NCBI GenBank assembly: GCA_910579115.1
Contig: CAJTSO010000034.1
Span: 1 to 20,047 of the forward strand
From: an uncultured Selenomonadaceae bacterium
GTDB taxonomy: Bacteria; Bacillota; Negativicutes; Selenomonadales; Selenomonadaceae
DNA: 20,047 nucleotides
Direction: 5' to 3'
The notes below the pieces were generated by a model. It was not told where the DNA came from. It saw only the letters and a program-made list of their open reading frames with translations, and did not search any database. Position 1 is the stretch's first letter; every line of letters begins with the position of its first letter. The position numbers and the translations under genes are program-made. Below, in pieces: positions 1 through 6,760 of this stretch.

Positions 1-15
1 GGGGACTTAGCTTTG

Positions 16-54
16 TTGGTTAATGACGTAAAACAGGTATTTGTCGACAAGCTG
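16..54 (+). repeat. 39-bp mobile-element end, copy 1
   Basis: This 39-bp stretch recurs at 1347-1385 with 36 of 39 bases identical and the same orientation. It ends in TTTGTCGACAAGCTG, which is an imperfect inverse (12 of 15) of the CAGACTGTAGACAAA found at 10958. I read it as the right terminal region of an insertion sequence or MITE whose body lies upstream of the window. A 6-bp-stem, 5-nt-loop hairpin (58-74) follows directly, as it does after copy 2. Confidence 0.6.
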
Positions 55-57
55 AGA

Positions 58-74
58 CTCCCCTTTTAGGGGAG
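58..74. other. Short GC hairpin next to the element end
   Basis: CTCCCC pairs with GGGGAG around the loop TTTTA. The equivalent place after the second repeat copy (1388-1404) holds a hairpin with different bases but the same stem and loop lengths. It may be the insertion target (a terminator-like palindrome) or part of the element end. Confidence 0.5.
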
Positions 75-134
75 CCTGTGAGACGGATTATATTTTAGTT
101 TTGAAAGGCGTTATAAAATACAGGAGGCGATATT

Positions 135-1196
135 ATGAAGAAGTACAAGGTAGCAGTTATCCCCGGCGACGGCATCGGCCCGGAGGTGCTGGCCGAGGGC
201 AGGAAGGTTCTTGCGGCGGTGGCCGGCATGGCGGGCTTTCAGGTGGAGTATGACGACTATCCCTGGGGCTGCGAGTATTATCTCAAGACCGGCGAAATGA
301 TGCCGGAGAATGCCCTGGAGCTTCTCAAGGATGTAGATGCCATTTATCTGGGGGCCGTCGGTTATCCCGGAGTGCCGGACAACATCTCCCTGGGGGGCCT
401 GCTCCTGAAGCTCCGCAAGGGCTTTGATCAGTACATTAACCTCCGTCCCGTCAAGCTGCTTAAAGGAGCCCCCTGTCCTCTCACCGGCGTTGGTATCGAG
501 GATATCGATATGGTGGTGGTTCGGGAAAACAGTGAAGGCGAGTACGCCAATGTTGGCTGCCGCCTCTATCCGGATTCCCCTCAGGAAATGGCTCTGCAAA
601 CCAGCGTTTTCTCCCGAAAGGGAACGGAGCGGGTCATCCGTTACGCCTATGAGCTGGCCAGGAATGAGGGCAAGACCCTCACCAGTATTTCCAAGGGCAA
701 TGCCCTGGGCTACTCCATGGTCTTCTGGGATCAGATTTTCAAGGAGGTCGGGCAGGAGTATCCGGAGGTAAAGACCAGCACCCTGCTGGTGGATGCCGCC
801 AGTATGTTTTTTGTAAAGGACCCGAAGCGGTTCCAGATCGTGGTGGCCTCCAACCTTTTCGGCGACATCCTCACTGATCTGGGGGCGGCCATTGCCGGAG
901 GCATGGGGCTGGCCGCCGGAGCAAACCTGAATCCCGAGGGAAAGTTCCCCTCCATGTTTGAGCCAATCCATGGCTCCGCGCCGGACATTGCCGGGCAGAT
1001 GATTTCCAACCCCCTGGCGGCCATCTGGTCCATTGCCCAAATGCTTGACCATTGGGGCCTGAATGAATGGGGCCAGAAGATAATTGACGCCATTGAAACC
1101 CTGCTGGTGGAGAAAAAGACTCTCACCCCGGATTTGGGCGGACGGGCCAGAACCGATGAAATCGGCGAAGCGATTATCGAAATTCTCCGCCGCTAA
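135..1196 (+). CDS. dmlA: D-malate/tartrate dehydrogenase (decarboxylating), DmlA-like
   Basis: A 353-residue member of the isocitrate/isopropylmalate dehydrogenase family, predicted to oxidise and decarboxylate D-malate (or tartrate) to pyruvate with NAD in the cytoplasm. The N-terminus has the family motif GDGIGPEV. The stretch YPGVPDNISLGGLLLKLR followed by FDQYINLRPVKLL matches the DmlA/TtuC subgroup rather than LeuB or Icd, as do CEYY..GEMMP, VVRENSEGEYANVG (catalytic Tyr) and SKGNALGYS (catalytic Lys). SNLFGDILTDLG carries the metal-binding Asp residues, and EPIHGSAPDI is the nucleotide-binding loop. The length is normal (E. coli DmlA has about 361 residues). AGGAGG at 122-127 lies 7 nt before the ATG. 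The gene stands alone between mobile-element remains and ends in a hairpin at 1228-1256. Substrate choice within the subgroup cannot be settled from sequence. Confidence 0.88.
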   Translation: MKKYKVAVIPGDGIGPEVLAEGRKVLAAVAGMAGFQVEYDDYPWGCEYYLKTGEMMPENALELLKDVDAIYLGAVGYPGVPDNISLGGLLLKLRKGFDQYINLRPVKLLKGAPCPLTGVGIEDIDMVVVRENSEGEYANVGCRLYPDSPQEMALQTSVFSRKGTERVIRYAYELARNEGKTLTSISKGNALGYSMVFWDQIFKEVGQEYPEVKTSTLLVDAASMFFVKDPKRFQIVVASNLFGDILTDLGAAIAGGMGLAAGANLNPEGKFPSMFEPIHGSAPDIAGQMISNPLAAIWSIAQMLDHWGLNEWGQKIIDAIETLLVEKKTLTPDLGGRARTDEIGEAIIEILRR

Positions 1197-1227
1197 GGGA
1201 CGCAGACAGCAAAAGACAGTAATTAGA

Positions 1228-1256
1228 AAGCCGCCGCACATTTTGTGCGGCGGCTT
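1228..1256 (+). terminator. dmlA terminator hairpin, T-tract interrupted
   Basis: A perfect 13-bp stem (1228-1240 with 1244-1256) closes a TTT loop. The bases after the stem are not a T-run but AGACTGTAGACAAA, the terminal repeat of a mobile element. The element therefore appears to have inserted directly behind the stem and displaced the original T-tract. Confidence 0.75.
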
Positions 1257-1385
1257 AGACTGTAGACAAAACCCTTTATGTACCGTATCAAGAAAAATCT
1301 AGTCGTTAAAAACTTATATTAGCTGGATTTTACATCTATTAATTTATTGGTTAATGACACAAAATAGGTATTTGTCGACAAGCTG
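1256..1385. mobile_element. 130-bp MITE-like element
   Basis: The left end TAGACTGTAGACAAA (1256-1270) and the right end TTTGTCGACAAGCTG (1371-1385) are imperfect inverted repeats, 11 of 15 matching. The right 39 bp is shared with 16-54 and the left end with 10958-10972. The interior is about 100 bp, AT-rich and non-coding. This fits a non-autonomous or internally deleted derivative of the insertion sequence whose transposase remains lie at 2316-2680 and 10986-11367. I see no clear target-site duplication. Confidence 0.55.
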
Positions 1386-1387
1386 GC

Positions 1388-1404
1388 CGTCCCGAGTAGG
1401 GACG
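1388..1404. other. Hairpin after element end, 3' of the cyclase gene
   Basis: CGTCCC pairs with GGGACG around the loop GAGTA. It has the same geometry as the hairpin at 58-74. It lies just beyond the stop codon of the minus-strand gene and could help end that transcript, although no strong T-tract follows on the minus strand. Confidence 0.45.
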
Positions 1405-1409
1405 CATTT

Positions 1410-2096
1410 TCATAGTGATAATCTATATTTTTCTTTTTTCTTTTTAAGTTCTGTATTAAGAAACTTCATATGCCATATATATTTTTGTTTTATTTTGGGA
1501 TCTGATAAATTTGCATCTTCTTTCATTCGTTCAAAACCAGCCTCAAGAAATTCTCCAACATAATTGCAATCTGCCAAATAATTCAAAAAGTAGCAATCAT
1601 CAAAATCCGTTCTAAGATAATCCTTCAACTTTGGATAATTCATAATTTCCTTGGCAGCCAAATCCGTAATAACAATTCTAGGATAATTTGCAATGGTGCT
1701 CTCGATCTTATAAGCATCTACCAACGCTTGCCCCCATACCATTGTTTCATCTATTAGCAGATCGCCTATTGTTATTCCACCCCTAAGCATACAACATACA
1801 GTCTCGGTGGCGGCCATTTCTTGAAAATGTCCAATACACATAAGCGCCGCTCTTATATCTCTTTCGCGTTGAGTACTTTCCTTAGATAATTTTTTTGCAA
1901 TAACAATGTTATCGGAAAAAATTTTAAACTTTATATCTGCAAGCTCAGGAATTGCAATTTGTGGTGTAACATCAACAGTCCAAGAATATAAATGATGGAC
2001 CATATCTTTACTTTTTAGGTCCCCCTTTTTGATTTTTTCTTTGACTCCAAGCAAATCTATGTAAGCGATAATGTGCTCTTCAAGTGGATTACCCAT
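1410..2096 (-). CDS. Stand-alone class III nucleotide-cyclase-like protein
   Basis: A 228-residue single-domain protein. The pattern fits a class III nucleotide cyclase fold. YIDLLG holds Asp14 at the end of the first strand, and FSDN holds Asp62 in the following hairpin; these are at the spacing of the two metal-binding Asp residues in cyclases. RGGITIGDLL then VWGQALVDAYKIES resembles the cyclase stretch RIGIHTG...G.AVNLAARLE, and YPRIVITD follows. No membrane segment or signal peptide is seen. The longer reading frame begins at 2207, but the ATG at 2096 has an AAGGAG site at good spacing and starts just before the domain, so I chose it. The gene is AT-rich and sits alone between element remains with no effector beside it. 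It could make a cyclic nucleotide signal, for example in a Pycsar-like defence, but product and role are unknown. Confidence 0.6.
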   Translation of the reverse strand: MGNPLEEHIIAYIDLLGVKEKIKKGDLKSKDMVHHLYSWTVDVTPQIAIPELADIKFKIFSDNIVIAKKLSKESTQRERDIRAALMCIGHFQEMAATETVCCMLRGGITIGDLLIDETMVWGQALVDAYKIESTIANYPRIVITDLAAKEIMNYPKLKDYLRTDFDDCYFLNYLADCNYVGEFLEAGFERMKEDANLSDPKIKQKYIWHMKFLNTELKKKKEKYRLSL

Positions 2097-2315
2097 TGTT
2101 TTAGTTCTCCTTTTTCTGAAACGAAGTTGCCAAAATTTGAGAAGGTCTGTTGCAAGTAATACATAGTAATTAGTGGTGAGTCGCCAATAACTTGGCAATG
2201 GTTGCACTCTTTATTGGTTAATACATTTCGCTCTTAGCCTGAGCGGAGTTTTTCTTCTGCACCTTGCGTAAGGATCTGCCTTTATAATCCGTCAAAGATT
2301 GCAGCTCTGCACGCT

Positions 2316-2680
2316 ATTCACATGCCGGCTTTGGTGGATTCCTTCAATATGCGCAGGAAGATGCAGATGTAGTTTTTGCTGAAGGAATGGGGGATTGTCT
2401 CCATAAGGCCGTAGCGATGAACCAGCGGTAGGCTACATTGACATTGATTTCCCTGATGGTTTGCCTCATGCTATGGATGCCTAAGAGGTACTGGATGAGG
2501 ACACTTTTATCAGGGACACAGGGTCAATGTCGGGGCGCCCCATTTCGAAGAGGGAGTAGAGTTCTTCGACTTTTGCGTAGATGGAGCGAAGTCTATGGCG
2601 CGGTCTATATTCCGCAAGATATGATCTTGCAGGACAAGGTTTTCCAGCGTGATAAGCAGGAGCTACTGTTGGAAAATCCG
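2316..2680 (-). pseudogene. Decayed IS1182-type transposase, N-terminal part
   Basis: Read on the minus strand with frameshifts, the region gives LENLVLQDHILRNIDRAIDF, then IYAKVEELYSLFEMGRPDID, then IQYLLGIHSMRQTIREINVN and VAYRWFI. This is the N-terminal (DUF772) region of IS1182-family transposases. At least three single-base shifts break it: near residue DF, after LIK, and after RWFI. A fragment SKNYICIFLRILKE lies further on, and the catalytic C-terminal part is missing. A better preserved copy of the same stretch is at 11120-11367. The remaining DNA from 2225 to 2315 shows no gene I can support. Confidence 0.7.
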
Positions 2681-2694
2681 GTCTTTTTTAGATA

Positions 2695-2754
2695 CAACAC
2701 AAATTACCCCCATATGTGGTTATTATACCACGGATGGGGGTAATTTGTGTTGTT
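2695..2754. repeat. Long perfect hairpin at insertion-sequence end
   Basis: A perfect 20-bp inverted repeat (2695-2714 with 2735-2754) encloses a 20-nt loop, which itself contains a 5-bp stem (2717-2721 with 2728-2732). It lies between the N-terminal start of the transposase remnant and the terminal motif TTTGTCGACA (2754-2763). That places it in the leader of the insertion sequence, where it could block read-through from outside or control transposase expression. Confidence 0.75.
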
Positions 2755-2763
2755 TGTCGACAG
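2754..2763 (-). repeat. Terminal-repeat core of insertion-sequence remnant 1
   Basis: TTTGTCGACA matches the core of the right ends at 40-49 and 1371-1380. It marks the likely right end of the element whose transposase remnant is at 2316-2680. The outer bases (GGCGC) differ from the AGCTG of the other copies. Confidence 0.5.
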
Positions 2764-2882
2764 GCGCGGCTTTATTGCGTACTATCATGCCAATGGGATT
2801 TTCTTGAATTATTGCATTATCGCGACTATCAGGGTTTGTATCGCAAGGAGTAGGCGGGCAAAGAGATGCGGAAGGTTACTTA

Positions 2883-2910
2883 TTGTCTGTCGACTTATTG
2901 TATGTATTAT
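2883..2910 (+). promoter_or_regulatory. Possible promoter of the regulator-endonuclease operon
   Basis: TTGTCT (2883-2888) and TATTAT (2905-2910) are 16 nt apart. The leader to the start codon at 3053 would be about 135 nt. The interval 2765-3052 is otherwise non-coding. This is a hand match to the sigma-A consensus only, and no clear operator dyad was identified. Confidence 0.35.
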
Positions 2911-3052
2911 ACTAAGCTAATTGATATAGAGACTGAAGTATCTGTCATCGCTTTCGGCTGTATAGATGGATTGTTAGGAAAATCTAAACCGGAAGCCTAA
3001 ATTAGGGCGCAAATATTACAACAGTACCAATATAGTGAAGGAGTATAGTTTT

Positions 3053-3262
3053 ATGGACATTATAAAAGTGTTTGGCAATAATCTGCGCAAATACCGCACT
3101 GAAATGGGAGTTTCTCAGGAAAAATTCGCCGAAATGTGTGGTCTTCATAGGACATATATCAGTGGCATTGAATGTTTTCATAGAAGTATAGCCTTAGAGA
3201 ATGTTCAAAAGATTGCGAATGCCCTTAAAATTGATACATATAAATTATTTTTGGAGGAATAA
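3053..3262 (+). CDS. Xre-family regulator, probable R-M controller protein
   Basis: A 69-residue helix-turn-helix protein. LRKYRTEMGVSQEKFAEMCGL and HRTYISGIECFHRSIALENV form the Xre/Cro helix-turn-helix, and KIANALKIDTYKLFLE completes the five-helix fold. The size and the position directly upstream of a putative endonuclease (stop at 3262, next ATG at 3265) match C proteins of type II R-M systems, which delay endonuclease expression until methylation is established. An in-frame GTG exists at 3035, but the ATG at 3053 has AAGGAG about 9 nt upstream and is preferred. It could instead be an unrelated Xre repressor; the arrangement makes the controller role likely. Confidence 0.75.
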   Translation: MDIIKVFGNNLRKYRTEMGVSQEKFAEMCGLHRTYISGIECFHRSIALENVQKIANALKIDTYKLFLEE

Positions 3263-3264
3263 TT

Positions 3265-4131
3265 ATGGCACCGAAAAATCGCTCCCAGGGCTGGCAGTAC
3301 GCAAAACTATCAGGACATAAGAATGAAGACCGTATCAAGGAGTTGCTTGAGACAGATAGACAATATACGGCGGATTTTTTGAAGCGTATCGGATGCGATA
3401 ACAAAAAATTGATCAATGTCAGTATTGGCGGATTGCATGAAACAAATGTCGAAAGCGTGATTCAAGGGAGAAGAAAGACAAAATCGAAAACTGATTTAAG
3501 GTTGTTGTATGATGATGGTTCCAAAACGAGTATTTCCATTAAGAAAAGCCTTGGAGGGCAGGTGTATCTCGTTAAGGCACCTCACTTTATTGAGTGTTTT
3601 GAATGCCAATTTGCTGAATTGATACCGAAAAATGTAAAAAAGGCAATTAATCTGTTTTGGGCAGCGGATGAAGAGGCCGTAGATATCATAGAACATTATG
3701 GTGACAGAACCGTTGACAAGGAATTTGAAATGCAAATGCACCACAAGAGTCTTAATGCCCATACCCTCAAAGCATATAATAAGAGTTTATATGAAGAGCT
3801 GCTTCAATGGTTCATTGACAATGCGGATAAAATTACGCGGTTAGCATTTTCTGCCGGGGCTGTTAGGTGTAAAGCTGAATGGGCAGAATATGTGTGGTAC
3901 AAAAATATGTTTAATGAACATATGAAGGATAATATCTTTTTGATAGAAGATATTTGTAAAGGAGCTGCTAAGGTTTCTGAGAATGAAACATATTATGGCA
4001 CAAAAAATGGCGGAACCACCATTCAATTGCCATTCGGATTTGTTCAATGGCACCAAGCCCAGTTACAGTTCCATCACAGTTTTGATAAGGTAGCGGAGTT
4101 GGTTGTAAAAGCCAAGGAAAAAATTAACTGA
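3265..4131 (+). CDS. Putative type II restriction endonuclease
   Basis: A 288-residue protein I cannot place in a named family. Context is the main evidence: it follows an Xre regulator by 2 nt and faces two cytosine methyltransferases. Around residues 57-94 there is a plausible PD-(D/E)xK core. Asp77 lies in TDLRLLYDDGS, and SIKK (91-94) on the next strand places Lys93 or Lys94 where the catalytic Lys is expected, with Ser or Ile in place of the usual Glu. E59 or E63 in the preceding helix could supply the missing acid. No signal peptide or membrane segment is seen. GGAGG lies 7 nt before the ATG. The nuclease assignment is an inference; the recognition site is unknown but should be the one methylated by the two adjacent enzymes. 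Confidence 0.6.
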   Translation: MAPKNRSQGWQYAKLSGHKNEDRIKELLETDRQYTADFLKRIGCDNKKLINVSIGGLHETNVESVIQGRRKTKSKTDLRLLYDDGSKTSISIKKSLGGQVYLVKAPHFIECFECQFAELIPKNVKKAINLFWAADEEAVDIIEHYGDRTVDKEFEMQMHHKSLNAHTLKAYNKSLYEELLQWFIDNADKITRLAFSAGAVRCKAEWAEYVWYKNMFNEHMKDNIFLIEDICKGAAKVSENETYYGTKNGGTTIQLPFGFVQWHQAQLQFHHSFDKVAELVVKAKEKIN

Positions 4132-4132
4132 G

Positions 4133-4180
4133 AAAAAATAATGGCTGATGATGAGTTGCTATCACCAGCCATTATTTTTT
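4133..4180. terminator. Bidirectional terminator between convergent R-M genes
   Basis: A perfect 15-bp stem (4133-4147 with 4166-4180) has an A-run on its left outer edge and a T-run on its right. It can therefore end both the endonuclease transcript (plus) and the methyltransferase transcript (minus). It sits between the stops at 4131 and 4193. Confidence 0.85.
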
Positions 4181-4192
4181 ACTGGATCATGC

Positions 4193-5275
4193 TCATTTGG
4201 ACTTATTCATCGCGATGAGCATTTGTTTAGCGATGGCAATAGAGAGCAAAGGAGGAACTGCGTTTCCAATTTCAAGCCTTTTCATGCCGTCAGACCCATA
4301 GAAAATATAATCGTCGGGAAAACTTTGAAGACGGGCACCTTCTCGGACTGACATTGCCCGGGAATCCCTTGGGTGAATACATCTGGAAGACGATGGACAG
4401 GCAAAGTTTCTTGTAATTGTGGTAGATGGCTTGTCCCACCATAGTTTGGCGTAAGTGTTGCCATATCCGCTTTTTGGACGAATTTCCTCGGGCAATTCAT
4501 CCTTGCTTTGACCCTCTTCTAATGTTTCCATGATTTTGATTAAATGTTTCCCGTTTTTGGGGGCGCTATGCTCTGTGGCAACCGTGGAACCGTTTTTTCT
4601 TACGAACAGTTGGAAATCATTTATTGGGTCAGTAGTGTAATTGTTGTTGGTCTGTCCACTTTTTATTGCCGGTAAATCACTGATAGCGTCACCATAAGTC
4701 ACCCAGGGGAGCTTTCCCGGAATATTATTTCCATGAGTTTCTTCAGGATAAACAAAGTAGTTCTCGCCTTTGATTCCCACGAGAATAACTCTTTCCCTAT
4801 GTTGGGGAACGCCAAAATTTACGGCATCTAAAACTTTATATTTGAGAGTGTATCCTAATTCTTCAAACACGCTCTGAATGCGCCGAAAAAGTCTGCCCTT
4901 ATCCATGCTGAGAATGCCGATTACATTTTCAAAAACGAAGGCTTTAGGGCGGAGAATTTCAAGAATACGTTTGTATTCAAGGAAAAGATTGGCTCTTTCA
5001 TCCAATCGACGTTTCCCGACAGTTGAGTACGACTGACAGGGAGGCCCACCGACTATGATGTCAACCTTTTGACTGCCGATGGCATTTCGTATTACATCTT
5101 CGGTTAATTCTCTGATGTCGCAATTAAGCATACTGACTCCTGGGTGATTCATAGAGTATGCAATAGATATATCTTTTTCTATCTCATTGGCGGCGATGAC
5201 TTTGAAATCTTTATTAATCGAAAAGCCGTAACTAAGTCCACCGACCCCGGCAAATAAGTCAATAATGTTATAAAT
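4193..5275 (-). CDS. DNA (cytosine-5) methyltransferase, ATT start likely
   Basis: Predicted to methylate C5 of cytosine at the site of the adjacent nuclease. The ATG-initiated frame (from 5152) starts too late: it lacks motif I. The same frame continues upstream without a stop and encodes YNIIDLFAGVGGLSYGF, a perfect motif I. No ATG, GTG or TTG occurs between the upstream stop and residue 42. An ATT at 5275-5273, preceded 7 nt away by GAGGTG, is the best start and gives 360 residues. Other motifs are IV (GGPPCQSYS, Cys80), VI (ENVIGIL), VIII (PQHRERVILVG), IX (RLQSFPDDY) and X (EIGNAVPPLL), with the target-recognition region between VIII and IX. The gene overlaps the end of the upstream methyltransferase by 8 bp, so translation is probably coupled. 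A sequencing error removing a normal start is the main alternative. Confidence 0.9.
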   Translation of the reverse strand: MYNIIDLFAGVGGLSYGFSINKDFKVIAANEIEKDISIAYSMNHPGVSMLNCDIRELTEDVIRNAIGSQKVDIIVGGPPCQSYSTVGKRRLDERANLFLEYKRILEILRPKAFVFENVIGILSMDKGRLFRRIQSVFEELGYTLKYKVLDAVNFGVPQHRERVILVGIKGENYFVYPEETHGNNIPGKLPWVTYGDAISDLPAIKSGQTNNNYTTDPINDFQLFVRKNGSTVATEHSAPKNGKHLIKIMETLEEGQSKDELPEEIRPKSGYGNTYAKLWWDKPSTTITRNFACPSSSRCIHPRDSRAMSVREGARLQSFPDDYIFYGSDGMKRLEIGNAVPPLLSIAIAKQMLIAMNKSK

Positions 5276-6230
5276 GGCTGTTCACCTCTTTCATTACGGT
5301 CATGATATTGTCAGCAATTTCTTTTATGATGGGGACGCACACGGAGTTTCCAATCTGCTTATACACCTGCTTGGGGGTTTTCTGTATCGGCCAATTAAAC
5401 GATTCCGGGAAACCCTGTAATCTTGCGGCTTCCTTTTGGGTAATCTTTCTTACAGAGTAACCATCGAAGAAGAAAGGTATTCTTTCATAAGGGCTTCCCA
5501 TAGCCGCCAGTAATGTTGGACATATACCATAGCGCCCCCTTGAGAGACCCCAGTCGGTGAAACGATAGATACGATGTTTATCAGTCATATAATCCATCAT
5601 TTCATTCCATTTTTTGTGTTTATCCATATAGTAGTGTTCAGGTTGCCGTTCTTTATCAAAGAAAGCAAAAGCGTCCCTTTTCAAAGGCCGTTTTCTCGGA
5701 AATTCAAATTGTTCTACAAAATCTTTGCTTTGGGCAGCAACTATATAAATCCGATTTCGCTGCTGGGGAATACCGTAATCGCTTGCGTTCATGACATTGT
5801 ATTTCATAAAATAACCTAGCTCGTTAATAGTTTGGCTGATGGTATTAAAAGTGTTCCCCCCATCATGTTTTAGCAAGTTGGCTACATTTTCAAAGAATAC
5901 AAGTTTGGGCCTTTTGGCAGCTATCACACGAGCCGTTTCAAAAAACAAGTTACCACGGGGATCTTCGAATCCTTTTAACAAGCCGACCGATGAAAAAGCC
6001 TGACAAGGAAATCCGGCGATAAGCACATCAAAATCAGGAATATCCGAGGTGGATACTGCCTGAATATCGCCCTCAACAAGTATGTTTTCACTGAAGTTTA
6101 AGCGATATGTCCGACAGGCGTATTTGTCAATTTCATTGGCCCAGACTATTTCAAACCCGGCTTGTCTAAAGGCTAAATCTATCCCTCCTACACCAGCAAA
6201 CATACTGGCAACCTTAAAAAAAGTGTGCAT
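5268..6230 (-). CDS. DNA (cytosine-5) methyltransferase
   Basis: A 320-residue m5C methyltransferase. Motif I is FAGVGGIDLAF (11-21). Motif IV is GFPCQAFS with the nucleophile Cys76, motif VI is ENVANLL (114-120), motif VIII is QQRNRIYIV (156-164), and RLQGFPESF and QIGNSVCVPI are motifs IX and X. The target-recognition region lies at roughly 170-265. It is the promoter-proximal gene of a two-methyltransferase operon. Such pairs are typical of R-M systems with asymmetric sites, where each enzyme modifies one strand. AGGAGGAAG precedes the ATG. It is similar to but clearly distinct from its downstream partner, so the pair is not a recent duplication. Confidence 0.93.
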   Translation of the reverse strand: MHTFFKVASMFAGVGGIDLAFRQAGFEIVWANEIDKYACRTYRLNFSENILVEGDIQAVSTSDIPDFDVLIAGFPCQAFSSVGLLKGFEDPRGNLFFETARVIAAKRPKLVFFENVANLLKHDGGNTFNTISQTINELGYFMKYNVMNASDYGIPQQRNRIYIVAAQSKDFVEQFEFPRKRPLKRDAFAFFDKERQPEHYYMDKHKKWNEMMDYMTDKHRIYRFTDWGLSRGRYGICPTLLAAMGSPYERIPFFFDGYSVRKITQKEAARLQGFPESFNWPIQKTPKQVYKQIGNSVCVPIIKEIADNIMTVMKEVNSHL

Positions 6231-6413
6231 TTACTTCCTCCTAGTTATAGATAAGCGGAGAGCCCGTTAAGCTGCTTAACCTTGGAAATAAGCGGAGGCA
6301 GGTCACAGCCTTAAGAGTATATGTCATTAAAGTTTGGTAATCGCCGGCTGAAAATAATCAGGCTTTGAAATAATGTTTACGGTTGAACAGTATATCAAAA
6401 ATATAAATTGATA

Positions 6414-6436
6414 ACAATATTATACCACGATATTGT
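6414..6436. promoter_or_regulatory. Dyad over a possible minus-strand promoter
   Basis: ACAATAT (6414-6420) and ATATTGT (6430-6436) form a 7-bp dyad. On the minus strand it overlaps a TATAAT (6424-6419) oriented toward the methyltransferase operon. The -35 match (TTAATG) is weak. It may be an operator for the Xre regulator, or chance in AT-rich DNA. The rest of 6231-6680 has no gene I can support. Confidence 0.3.
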
Positions 6437-6680
6437 ATATCCATTAAGGGTGAGTAGAATGTATGTATCTCTTGGTACCTGACAGATGATGAAAAATGCA
6501 AACGAGCCGTCCCCAACAGGGAGTTATTTCGGAGGGATGAAAGGAGCGAAGTACATAGAGTATGTCGGTCATTGTTTGGAACATCATGTTTTGAGGTTAC
6601 ATTGTATCAATCTATTCCGAAAGCATGTGGTGGCGTGAGGGGAAAGAGATAATCCCCTTGTTCGTTGTCCGGGCTTTTGT

Positions 6681-6709
6681 TTGACATTGGGTGGGGTTTC
6701 CTTTATTAT
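6681..6709 (+). promoter_or_regulatory. purE operon promoter
   Basis: TTGACA (6681-6686), a 17-nt spacer and TATTAT (6704-6709) form a near-consensus sigma-A promoter. The leader to purE would be about 45 nt, too short for a purine riboswitch, and no aptamer sequence is visible upstream. Confidence 0.8.
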
Positions 6710-6760
6710 TAAAAGCGGAGAGCTTTGCTCGTATTAAAAAATAAAGCAGGAGATGACCCC

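Noticed and set aside
111..1241. 376-codon minus-strand frame over dmlA
   Set aside because: A shadow of the dmlA gene; no ribosome site and no motifs, while dmlA matches its family throughout.
1256..1404. Target-site duplication for the 130-bp MITE-like element
   Set aside because: The left flank (GCGGCGGCT) and right flank (GCCGTCCC) do not match convincingly, so I do not claim one here, unlike at island 2.
2438..2743. 101-codon plus-strand frame
   Set aside because: Antisense to the first transposase remnant and running into the long hairpin; no family features.
3265..4131. Assignment of the 288-residue protein to a named endonuclease such as HgaI type
   Set aside because: Two m5C methyltransferases suggest an asymmetric site, but I see no sequence signature that supports any specific named enzyme.
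6231..6760. Purine riboswitch or T-box upstream of purE
   Set aside because: The promoter at 6681-6709 leaves a leader of only about 45 nt, and no aptamer core could be found.
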